From positions 1 through 35,038 of the forward strand of contig JAFGMO010000085.1 in the NCBI GenBank assembly GCA_016927475.1: a stretch of 35,038 nucleotides of DNA. The letters run 5' to 3'. This document shows, piece by piece, positions 8,058 through 15,207 of this stretch. The position numbers and the translations under genes were made by a program. The notes beneath the pieces were generated by a model. It ran no database searches. It was not told where the DNA came from and saw only the letters and a list, made by a program, of their open reading frames with translations. This DNA comes from Candidatus Aminicenantota bacterium (GTDB lineage Bacteria > Acidobacteriota > Aminicenantia > Aminicenantales > Aminicenantaceae). Each line of letters opens with the position of its first letter. The first letter of the stretch is position 1.

Positions 8058-9130
8058 GAAAAAAGAGCTCCTGTTGACCTTTTGATGGTTAAGTCCGCCT
8101 GTACGGAACCGTTTTTTTCCGATATGTCAAAACGATGTTTGCCGGGATAGGATTCTTGGAGACGCTGCCGGACATTGTCCAATCCGGTGGTTATAGGACT
8201 TTTTATGGAGGAAGAGGGGGGAGCGATCCAATATCCGGTGTTGATGACTTTTATATGAAGGTTTTCCCGAAGAAGATCAACCTTGACTTGGATTTTTAAA
8301 GGAAGGGGGCTGGTGCGCAGACCGTGTTTGACGGCGTTTTCCGCCAAAGGGTGAAGAAGGAAGCTCGGTACGGGAAATTCTTCAGCCGCTGGGTCGACAT
8401 CAATGGAAACGTCCAATTTTTTTTCATACCTCATCTTCTGAATATTAAAAAAGTGCTGAATGGCTTCCATCTCGTCTTTTAATGGAACAGTTTCATGGTT
8501 TCTGCTGATCAGCGAGTAGCGCAGATAGTCGGAAAGTTCCGTGATCATATTTTTTGCATTTTTCTTATCTTCAACGATAAGGGCCCGAATGGAATTAAGG
8601 GCGTTGAACAGGAAATGCGGATTCAGCCTGTAGCTGAGCATTTGAAGCTGGGCTGCCTGGGCCAGGGACTGGGCCTCTTCCGTTTTTTTCTTCTGAACGG
8701 ACCATTCCCGCCAGAACTTGATACTCAAGTAAAGCGCGTTCCATCCGATTAGAGGGGTAAACCACCAGACATTTCTGTGCAGGTAAGACATGAAGTTTGG
8801 ATTGGTTTTCAGGGCATCCAGGCCCAAATAAGGAATCCGCAAAACGTTCGAAATCCATATCAAAAGGTTCGTCCCTACCAAAGACGTCAACACGGTCAAC
8901 AAAAAAAGGGTACGAAAAGGACGGTTGAGGATATTTATTCTTTTGTAAAAATACCGAATGGCGGATGTGACCAAAAAACCGGCGGCCGCGGCTGTTGAGA
9001 ATCTGACCAGAACGAATGTCGTCAGTGCGCCTCGTACCCAGAAAGTGATCAGGATGATACCAACATAGGAAAGCCATCCGGCGGTCTGAAGAATCCAAAA
9101 CAGATTTTTCCGGTTTTTCAGGTAGATCAT
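8054..9130 (-). CDS. LytS/YehU-type membrane histidine kinase (first of tandem pair)
   Basis: 358 residues. It has four hydrophobic segments, the coiled linker KKKTEEAQSLAQAAQLQML, and phospho-acceptor His172 in RLNPHFLFNALNS. The N box is HPLAENAVKHGL and the glycine box is TTGLDNVRQRLQESYPG. It is the first gene of the three-gene operon, and its start lies 22 bases from the outer end of a composite repeat (9153-9405). Any promoter must therefore lie in or beyond repeat DNA. The membrane halves of the two kinases have diverged more than the catalytic halves, consistent with different signals feeding one regulator. The nature of the signal is unknown. Confidence 0.93.
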   Translation of the reverse strand: MIYLKNRKNLFWILQTAGWLSYVGIILITFWVRGALTTFVLVRFSTAAAAGFLVTSAIRYFYKRINILNRPFRTLFLLTVLTSLVGTNLLIWISNVLRIPYLGLDALKTNPNFMSYLHRNVWWFTPLIGWNALYLSIKFWREWSVQKKKTEEAQSLAQAAQLQMLSYRLNPHFLFNALNSIRALIVEDKKNAKNMITELSDYLRYSLISRNHETVPLKDEMEAIQHFFNIQKMRYEKKLDVSIDVDPAAEEFPVPSFLLHPLAENAVKHGLRTSPLPLKIQVKVDLLRENLHIKVINTGYWIAPPSSSIKSPITTGLDNVRQRLQESYPGKHRFDISEKNGSVQADLTIKRSTGALFS

Positions 9131-9187
9131 CGTTTTGTTTTTCCTATTCTTTTAACCTGTATTATTACCTAAAAAATAACAACAGTC

Positions 9188-9210
9188 ATCACCCGGTTCA
9201 TCCGGGTGAT
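9188..9210. repeat. 23-nt REP-like palindrome
   Basis: ATCACCCGG, TTCAT, CCGGGTGAT: perfect 9-bp arms, inside the composite element. It is in the opposite sense to the copies at 4112 and 9595. Confidence 0.8.
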
Positions 9211-9268
9211 CCAGGATTACAGGCAATAATTTTCATCGTTCGCGTGTGCATGCCGCATGAAAAATTCA

Positions 9269-9389
9269 TAAATTTGACCGATAACAATAGATAATTTCAA
9301 TAAAATGTGTCATTTAATATTGATTTTAAGTAAGATTTATAATGAAATATTTTCCATGACCATTTTCAAGAAAATGTCGGTTAAATTTA
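9269..9389. repeat. MITE-like repeat, copy B (121 bp)
   Basis: Terminal repeats TAAATTTGACCGA (9269-9281) and TCGGTTAAATTTA (9377-9389) pair with one mismatch. The interior aligns with the reverse complement of 325-443, sharing for example ATTTTCCATGACCAT. Confidence 0.75.
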
Positions 9390-9594
9390 TGAATAATGCA
9401 GGTTAGATAATATATCAAATTTTTACAGCTTTCATAAAAGATTTTGTTCCGATTCATCTATTATGAACATAAGATTTTATACAAGATGTTCTGCTGGGAG
9501 CGAAGGGAAAATATATAAAAGGTCATAACATTCGATAAGCGGTTACTATGTTTGGTCCTAAATAGATGGAAAGACCTTTCTAAACACAGGCTTG

Positions 9595-9724
9595 ATCACC
9601 CGGATAAACCGGGTGATGACTGTTAGGTACGTCCGTTTTTTACCTTGTTTGTCATTCCCCGATTCATTCGGGGAATCCATTCCTTTTATCTGCGGCTTCT
9701 GTTTCACCCGGATAAAGCGGGTGA
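9595..9724. repeat. Cluster of three REP-like palindromes
   Basis: Three hairpins lie in 130 bases: 9595-9617 (9-bp arms, identical core to 4112), 9654-9676 (ATTCCCCGA-type arms, a second class) and 9704-9724 (TCACCCG arms). The first and third are each followed by similar GATG-CTGT and GTACGTC sequences, so they look like copies of one unit. Confidence 0.7.
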
Positions 9725-9798
9725 TGGCTGTGTGAAGTACGTCTTTTCGCGACGAAATAAAGTGAAATTCAATTCAAACCTAGGATCAAACCCCTAAA

Positions 9799-9827
9799 TT
9801 GACCTCCATGTAAACCTGTGATAAAAG
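9799..9827 (+). promoter_or_regulatory. Candidate promoter of the LuxR/MalT-type gene
   Basis: TTGACC (9799-9804), a 17-nt spacer, TAAAAG (9822-9827). Transcription would start about 10 bases before the annotated ATG, giving an unusually short leader. Either the leader is short, or the true promoter is further upstream. Confidence 0.35.
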
Positions 9828-9843
9828 CTAAAAAGTTGGAATC

Positions 9844-12561
9844 ATGTCACATCGAAGCTTAAACCAGAGAAAAAACAACGATCCTTCTCCTTTACTCTTA
9901 TCCAAAATCCTCGTTCCAACGCTGAAATCCGGTCTGGTTTCCCGTCAGCGCCTTGTTCAAAGCCTCAACAAGGGATGGGATACCAAGCTGACAGTCATCT
10001 CGGCTCCCCCCGGATTTGGAAAGACAACGCTGCTTACTGATTGGGCCCGGCAGTCAAAAGCTCCCGTTGCCTGGTTTTCCATCGACTCCGGAGATAACAA
10101 CCCCCTTCATTTTTTAAAGTATGTCATCGCCGCGCTTCAGAGGGAAGAACCCGATGTGGGAAAAACGGCCATGAATCTTCTGCAGTCTCCCCAGCGGCCT
10201 TCAATAGAGACCATTTTAATCAATATCCTCAATGACGTTTTATTAACTTCGAAAGAAATGGCGCTTGTCCTCGATGATTACCATCTTGTCGAAAATGAGG
10301 CCATTCACCGGATGATCGGTTTTTTTATTGATCACCTTCCGCAGAAAATGCATCTTTATCTTGCGGCCCGTTCCGATCCTCCTCTTTCCCTTTCACGCCT
10401 GAGAAGCCAGAGCCAGTTGATAGAGGTCCGGGCGGGTGACCTGAGTTTTCGCATGGATGAGACGGTTCAGCTTCTGAACACCAAACTTCATTTGGACCTT
10501 TCATCTGAAAACATTCACCGTCTCGAATCCCGGACGGAGGGTTGGATCGCAGGCCTGCAGTTGGCGGCCCTTTCGATACAGGGCCGGGAGAATGCATCTG
10601 CTTTTATTCAGGATTTTAAGGGAGATAACAGGTATATCGCCGATTATTTGATGGAGGAGGTTCTAAACCGCCAGCCCGAGCATATCCATCATTTTCTTCT
10701 CAAGACTTCCATTCTGGATCCCTTGACGGGTGCCCTGTGTGATGCCGTTACCGGCACAAAGGACAGCCGGGAAATGCTGGCCATGATGGAAAGGTCCAAC
10801 CTTTTTGTATTTCCCCTGGACGTCGAAGGGAACTGGTACCGGTATCATCGTCTTTTCGCCGACCTGCTCCAACAACGTCTCAAACAGGGGATGAAAGAGA
10901 TCCTGCCGGAACTACACCTTAAAGCCGGCCAATGGTACAGCCGGAACGGATTTAAAGAAAATGCCGTAGACCACTTTTTAGCCGGAGGGGAATTTGACCG
11001 GGCGGCTGAAATTATCGAAGACATCGCCGAGTTCGATTGGGACAGGGGAATGGAAAGCCGGTTGTGGAGATGGTTTCGGCACCTTCCCGAGGAAAAAATA
11101 GCTCAAAATCCTTATCTCTGCATTTTTCACGCGCGGGAGCTTTTTGAAAACGCGAAACAGGAAGCCGCTGAAGAGTGGTTGAATACCGCGGAAAAACTTT
11201 TTAAAGAAACCCAGGTGAGTCCCCATGAAGTCCGAAAACTCAAAGGACGAATCGCCGTCATACGGGCTGTCATGTCCGCTTATTGCGGGAAAATAGAAGA
11301 TATCATCAGTTATACACAGGAATCGCTCAAACTCCTTCCACAGGAAGATATGATATGGAGGAGTGTTGCCGCCACCACCGAGGGATTTGCCTACGGCTGG
11401 AGCGGGGAAGGGGACCTGAAAAAAGCGGAAGAGGCATTTGCCGAAGCCTTGGAATGGAGCCGTTCAGCGGACAATATTTACTTCATCCTGCTGGCAGGCA
11501 GCTGTCTGGCCGGCGTGGTCGGTCTGCAGGCAAACGTGAATCGAGCTTTGAAGATATACAGCGATCTTCTTCCTATAGCCGAAGAACGGGGCTTTCTTGA
11601 ATCCGGTCCCGTAAGCACGATCTACAGCGGTATCGGAGCCATTTACATCGAAAGAGGAGACCTGGAACAAGGTATCCGCCTTATCCAAAAAGGAATCCAA
11701 ACGGCTGAGCGGGTTAACGACCCCATTGCCTTATCGAGCTGCCGCTTTTCCCTGATAAGGGCGCTGTTGTACAAAAATAAATATAAGGAAGCCCGGCAAG
11801 TGCTTCAATCCTTGGAAGAAAGCGCGAAGCATTTTATCATGCCTCCCTGGATGATGCATAACATAACCGCCATGAAAATTTTCCTCTATTTGGTTCAAGG
11901 GAATCTTGAAGCTGCTGCAGCGCTCATCGAAGACAAGGAATTAAGGTTCGACGACGAACTTTGTCAGCGGAAAGAAGCGGAACATATAGCGCTGGCCAAT
12001 TTTATGGCGGCCCAAGGCCGTTTGGATGATGCCGAAAGCCTTTGTGCCCGTTTGATTTCCTGTGCTGAAAAAGGAAACCGGGTTTTTAATCAAATCGAAG
12101 TCCGTATTCTCCGGGCTTTGATTGCTCAAAAAAATGGTGAAGAAAAAACGGCTGTCGAAGAAATCAAGTCCGCGCTCGCTCTTGCCGAACCCAACGGGCT
12201 TTTAGGAATTTTTACGAGAAAGGGCTCTGTAGTGAAACGGCTTCTTGAGAATGTGTTTGAAGAAACGGCTTCTACAAAAAATAGAAAAGATCCATGTTCG
12301 AAATCCTATATCAAAAAAATCCTCTTGGCTTTCAAGGCTGTCCCTTCGGAAAAAAGGAAGGGTTCCGTGGAGCTTTTGAGCGACAGGGAATTGGAAGTCC
12401 TTTTGCTCATATCCGGCGGATTATCCAACCAGGAGATCGCCCAAAAGCTTTTTATTTCCTTGAATACGGTCCGGACCCATACAAAAAATATCAATCTCAA
12501 GCTGGGCGTCCACAGCCGGACCCAGGCCGTGGCCAGGGCTAAGGAACTTGAATTATTGTAA
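9844..12561 (+). CDS. MalT-type (LAL) LuxR-family transcriptional activator
   Basis: 905 residues, the usual size for MalT-like large ATP-binding LuxR regulators. After a short lead (LLLSKILVPTLKSGLVSR, a family hallmark) comes the STAND NTPase domain: Walker A APPGFGKTT at 54-62 and Walker B ALVLDDYH at 140-147, then the winged helix and arm region to about residue 400. Residues 400-820 are TPR-like helical repeats that bind the inducer. The last 65 residues are a LuxR helix-turn-helix: LSDRELEVLLLISGG, NQEIAQKLFISLNTVRTH, then KLGVHSRTQAVARA. In the family, ATP and an effector drive oligomerisation and activation. The 12981 export operon downstream on the same strand is a plausible target. 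The Shine-Dalgarno is weak (GGAATC). No maltose genes are nearby, so the effector is unknown. Confidence 0.93.
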   Translation: MSHRSLNQRKNNDPSPLLLSKILVPTLKSGLVSRQRLVQSLNKGWDTKLTVISAPPGFGKTTLLTDWARQSKAPVAWFSIDSGDNNPLHFLKYVIAALQREEPDVGKTAMNLLQSPQRPSIETILINILNDVLLTSKEMALVLDDYHLVENEAIHRMIGFFIDHLPQKMHLYLAARSDPPLSLSRLRSQSQLIEVRAGDLSFRMDETVQLLNTKLHLDLSSENIHRLESRTEGWIAGLQLAALSIQGRENASAFIQDFKGDNRYIADYLMEEVLNRQPEHIHHFLLKTSILDPLTGALCDAVTGTKDSREMLAMMERSNLFVFPLDVEGNWYRYHRLFADLLQQRLKQGMKEILPELHLKAGQWYSRNGFKENAVDHFLAGGEFDRAAEIIEDIAEFDWDRGMESRLWRWFRHLPEEKIAQNPYLCIFHARELFENAKQEAAEEWLNTAEKLFKETQVSPHEVRKLKGRIAVIRAVMSAYCGKIEDIISYTQESLKLLPQEDMIWRSVAATTEGFAYGWSGEGDLKKAEEAFAEALEWSRSADNIYFILLAGSCLAGVVGLQANVNRALKIYSDLLPIAEERGFLESGPVSTIYSGIGAIYIERGDLEQGIRLIQKGIQTAERVNDPIALSSCRFSLIRALLYKNKYKEARQVLQSLEESAKHFIMPPWMMHNITAMKIFLYLVQGNLEAAAALIEDKELRFDDELCQRKEAEHIALANFMAAQGRLDDAESLCARLISCAEKGNRVFNQIEVRILRALIAQKNGEEKTAVEEIKSALALAEPNGLLGIFTRKGSVVKRLLENVFEETASTKNRKDPCSKSYIKKILLAFKAVPSEKRKGSVELLSDRELEVLLLISGGLSNQEIAQKLFISLNTVRTHTKNINLKLGVHSRTQAVARAKELELL

Positions 12562-12610
12562 ACGCGTCCAAATTTAAAACTTTAGTGTATTTTATTTTAA
12601 TGACCAAATT

Positions 12611-12639
12611 TTGACTTATGTCATCAGTCGGTATTATAT
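12611..12639 (+). promoter_or_regulatory. Candidate promoter ahead of the export operon
   Basis: TTGACT (12611-12616), a 17-nt spacer, TTATAT (12634-12639). It lies about 340 bases before the first gene, with hairpins in between, so a closer promoter cannot be excluded. Confidence 0.3.
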
Positions 12640-12656
12640 AGAGTATATCGGTAGTC

Positions 12657-12777
12657 ATCACCCGACTTGTTCGGGTGATCGGAGAATGCCACATTACCAA
12701 GAATGGATACCCCGGACAAGCCGGAGTATGACATATTACAAAGAATGGGTTCTCCGGACAAGCCGGAGTATGACATA
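12657..12777. repeat. REP-like palindrome followed by two 24-bp direct repeats
   Basis: 12657-12679 is ATCACCCGA, CTTGT, TCGGGTGAT. At 12712-12735 and 12754-12777 an identical 24-bp unit (CCGGACAAGCCGGAG, then TATGACATA) recurs at a 42-base period, each preceded by AAGAATGG. Each unit is itself a short hairpin (CTCCGG-type arms). They resemble widespread intergenic palindromic repeats. Confidence 0.75.
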
Positions 12778-12980
12778 AAGAAGGAATGACACGCATAACA
12801 TGAATAGCATTGATGTCCTGTGCTGTTCATAAAAACAGAGCGTTCGGGTCCACCTGAAGGCTATATAAATCACCCCCAAAAATCACATTTTCGTGTGATG
12901 ACCCCCAAAGAGACTGCGGCGTATTCTGTTAATGGAAGTCCATAAAATGCACAAGAAGGAAAAAATGAAAGGACAGGCCC

Positions 12981-13244
12981 ATGAAAAGAGAAGAAGGTGA
13001 AAAAATCGCCGGGATTTATGAACTCACCGTCGAGGGCCGTCTCGATAAAAAATGGTTGGATTGGTTTGACGGTTTGGACATTTTTTTTACCGGATCAAAC
13101 ACCATGTTGTTAGGTCCGGTCCGGGATCAGGCCCATCTTCACGGATTGCTCAATAAGATTCGTGACCTGAACCTCACTCTTTTATCCGTGGAGCAAATCG
13201 CGAAACAAAAGAGAAGGATGAAGAAAAATAAGGAGGAATCATGA
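12981..13244 (+). CDS. Small conserved protein, first gene of the export operon
   Basis: 87 residues, no signal peptide or membrane segment. The core WLDWFDGLDIFFTGSNT, then GPVRDQAHLHGLLNKIRDLN and LLSVEQI, matches a small protein type I have seen repeatedly as an uncharacterised conserved ORF. A basic, lysine-rich tail follows (KQKRRMKKNK). AAAGGAC lies upstream of the ATG. Its stop overlaps the start of the LolA-like gene (ATGA, 13241-13244), so the two are translationally coupled. It probably acts in the cytoplasm on the same pathway as the downstream envelope genes; a regulatory or assembly role is only an inference. Confidence 0.75.
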   Translation: MKREEGEKIAGIYELTVEGRLDKKWLDWFDGLDIFFTGSNTMLLGPVRDQAHLHGLLNKIRDLNLTLLSVEQIAKQKRRMKKNKEES

Positions 13245-14002
13245 AAAAATATCTCATTTTCGCAATATTGTTTTTGATTTTATCTTATGTGCTTTTCGGC
13301 CAGGAGCTTACGGGAAAAAAAATCATCGAAAAAGCCAATGAGACGTTCAATCCCGATACGGTTTACGCCCGGATGAAGATGACGATCACCACCAGCTCGG
13401 GAAAAGAAAGAACGTTCGTTTATGACTCCTGGAGTACAAACAGCGGTGAAAAAAACCTCATGCGCTACCTGGAGCCGAGACGGGTCAAAGACCAAGCCAT
13501 CCTGATGCTGAACAATGCCAACGACATCTGGGTTTATTTCCCCCGTACCGGACGTGTTCGAAAGCTGGCCACTCATGCCAAAAAGCAGAAGATGGAAGGA
13601 AGCGATTTTTCCTACGAAGATATGGGAAGCGGGGATGCCTTTATCGATGACTACACCGCCGAGCGTCTCGATGACGAAAAGATGGAGGGATACGACTGTT
13701 ACAAACTCGAGCTGACGCGAAAGCCCGAGAGTGATCTCTCCTACCCGAAGATGATTTTGTGGATCATCAAGGAAAATTTCGTGCCGATTGTTATCGACTA
13801 TTATTCTGAGAACTATCCGGACAGAGTGGAAAAGCGGCTCGTCCAGAGTGATGTCCAGGTTATTGACGGCATTCCAACCGCGAAAAAAATCGTCATGCAG
13901 AATAAAAACGATAATACGCAAACCAGGATGGAACTCCTCGACGTCAAGTACAACCTCACGCTGGATGACGACATGTTTACGGAAAGGACGCTGAAAAAAT
14001 GA
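13241..14002 (+). CDS. Outer-membrane lipoprotein-sorting (LolA-like) protein
   Basis: 253 residues with a signal peptide (KKYLIFAILFLILSYVLFG). The mature protein has the LolA-like (pfam17131-type) beta layout: YARMKMTITTSSGKERTF, then WSTNSGEKNLMRYLEP, QAILMLNNANDIWVYFP, and the family core RVRKLATHAKKQKMEGSDFSYEDM. This exact core is usual in proteins encoded beside MMPL/RND pumps and barrel proteins. It likely ferries a lipid or lipoprotein-like cargo across the periplasm between pump and outer membrane. It overlaps both neighbours by 4 bases. AGGAGG lies just upstream of the ATG. Confidence in the family is high; the cargo is unknown. Confidence 0.87.
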   Translation: MKKYLIFAILFLILSYVLFGQELTGKKIIEKANETFNPDTVYARMKMTITTSSGKERTFVYDSWSTNSGEKNLMRYLEPRRVKDQAILMLNNANDIWVYFPRTGRVRKLATHAKKQKMEGSDFSYEDMGSGDAFIDDYTAERLDDEKMEGYDCYKLELTRKPESDLSYPKMILWIIKENFVPIVIDYYSENYPDRVEKRLVQSDVQVIDGIPTAKKIVMQNKNDNTQTRMELLDVKYNLTLDDDMFTERTLKK

Positions 14003-15189
14003 AAAAAGCCGCTGCCTGTTTTGTTTGTCTTATTCTCTGCCGGTCTGGTCTTCAGGCCCAATCTAAAGCCGAACTTTTCGGTTACTTCGAATCTCAGATC
14101 ATCGGGACCCAGTTGAAAGACGATTTTTTCCAGTTGTTCAGCAACAAGCTGCGGCTGGACCTCAAGTCGAGTCTCTCGGATAACATCACCTTTGCGGCCA
14201 ATGTCAACTTCATGACCTATCATGGGAAAACGACCTGGAACATTCTGGATTTTCTGCCGGAAAAAGCCTCGGCCGAGGTTTCTCCCGGAATGGAGGAACT
14301 TTATATTCTTCCCTTTAACGACAGGATATTTCTCGATAACGCCTACCTGAAGCTGTCCTTTAAACGTTTCGACCTGACGGCCGGCAAACAGCAAATTTCC
14401 ATGGGAACAGGCTATATCTGGAATCCCACGGATGTTTTTAATATCAAGGATTTTCTGGATCCCACCTATGAACAGCCGGGCCATAATGCCTTGAGGCTTG
14501 ATATTCCCGTAAGTCACAGCACCACGCTGACCGCCCTCTATGCTCCCGATGACTCCCTGAAAAATTCAGCCAAGATGCTCCTCTTCAAAAGCAGGATTTC
14601 CCATTTTGATATTTCCCTTGTCGGTATCGAAAAAGTGTGGCGTTTCCATGACTACACCCAATTTGATGTTTCCGCACAAAATTTTGTCGAGCTGCCGGGA
14701 AAAAGACAGCTTTTAGGAGCCGGTACGGCCGGGGAGCTTCTCGGCCTGGGGATATGGGCGGAGTTTGCCTATAACTGGATGGAAACCAGCGACAATTTTT
14801 ACGAGCTGGTCGTCGGGTCGGATTATACCTTCGATTTTCAGACTTACGTTTTGGTGGAATATTACCGCAATACCCTGGGTAAATCAGATTATACGGAATA
14901 CTCGCTCAACGACTGGATGCGAATGATGGCCATGGAACAAAAAACCATTGCCGGCGATCAGGTTTATGCATTCATCAAGCATCCGGTTTCCGACTTTGTC
15001 AGCCTGGGGTGTTCGGCCGTTTTTTGCATTTCGGATAACAGCCTCGCTCTTGTACCGCTTCTCAACTGGAGTTTTTCCGACAATGTGGAGGTCTTGGCCT
15101 ACCTGAACTTCAATTTAGGAAAAGAGGGAAAGATCTTCGCCCAAAATATGGGAAATGCCGGATTGATTCGGGCCAGGATCTATTTTTGA
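13999..15189 (+). CDS. Outer-membrane beta-barrel (DUF1302/porin-like) of the export operon
   Basis: 396 residues. The signal peptide ends near LQAQSKAEL. Amphipathic strand-turn repeats run throughout, such as NKLRLDLKSSLSDNITFAANVNF, DNAYLKLSFKRFDLTAGKQQISMGTGY and VLVEYYRN. The protein ends in ARIYF, with the terminal Phe expected of proteins folded by the BAM machinery. The GKQQISMGTGYIWNPTDVFN motif resembles DUF1302-type barrels. Coupled to the LolA-like gene by a 4-base overlap and followed 18 bases later by the pump gene. I infer that it is the outer-membrane channel or docking partner of the system. Confidence 0.78.
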   Translation: MKKAAACFVCLILCRSGLQAQSKAELFGYFESQIIGTQLKDDFFQLFSNKLRLDLKSSLSDNITFAANVNFMTYHGKTTWNILDFLPEKASAEVSPGMEELYILPFNDRIFLDNAYLKLSFKRFDLTAGKQQISMGTGYIWNPTDVFNIKDFLDPTYEQPGHNALRLDIPVSHSTTLTALYAPDDSLKNSAKMLLFKSRISHFDISLVGIEKVWRFHDYTQFDVSAQNFVELPGKRQLLGAGTAGELLGLGIWAEFAYNWMETSDNFYELVVGSDYTFDFQTYVLVEYYRNTLGKSDYTEYSLNDWMRMMAMEQKTIAGDQVYAFIKHPVSDFVSLGCSAVFCISDNSLALVPLLNWSFSDNVEVLAYLNFNLGKEGKIFAQNMGNAGLIRARIYF

Positions 15190-15207
15190 GGCAGAAAGGA
15201 GAACACG

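Larger units (their letters stand above)
9153..9405. mobile_element. Composite MITE-like element (about 253 bp)
   Basis: The outer ends are inverted: TAACCTGTATTATT at 9153-9166 and AATAATGCAGGTTA at 9392-9405 (one mismatch). Nested inside is copy B of the 121-bp repeat, with its own 13-bp terminal repeats. The left half (9158-9291) is repeated directly at 6114-6250. Copy A (325-459) carries the inner repeat in flipped orientation joined to the same right outer end. This suggests the inner unit can invert within the outer one. Non-autonomous; no transposase is present. Confidence 0.65.
9131..9843. other. Divergent intergenic region filled with repeats
   Basis: This 713-base stretch between the kinase operon and the LuxR gene contains no gene that I can support. 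It holds the composite MITE-like element (9153-9405) and palindromes at 9188, 9595, 9654 and 9704. A promoter-like pair lies near its right end. Confidence 0.7.
12562..12980. other. Intergenic region with palindromes and direct repeats
   Basis: This 419-base gap contains a promoter-like pair (12611-12639), a REP-like palindrome (12657-12679), two copies of a 24-bp unit (12712-12735, 12754-12777) and a small inverted repeat ATCACA-N6-TGTGAT (12882-12899) flanked by ACCCCCAAA on each side. No gene is supported. Confidence 0.65.

Noticed and set aside
12539..12796. Minus-strand 85-codon frame over the intergenic region
   Set aside because: Its residues are the translation of the palindromes and direct repeats at 12657-12777 (repeating CHTPACPG-like units). 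It has no ribosome site or family.
13280..13921. Minus-strand 213-codon frame
   Set aside because: Antisense to the LolA-like gene, which is coupled to its neighbours and has clear family motifs.
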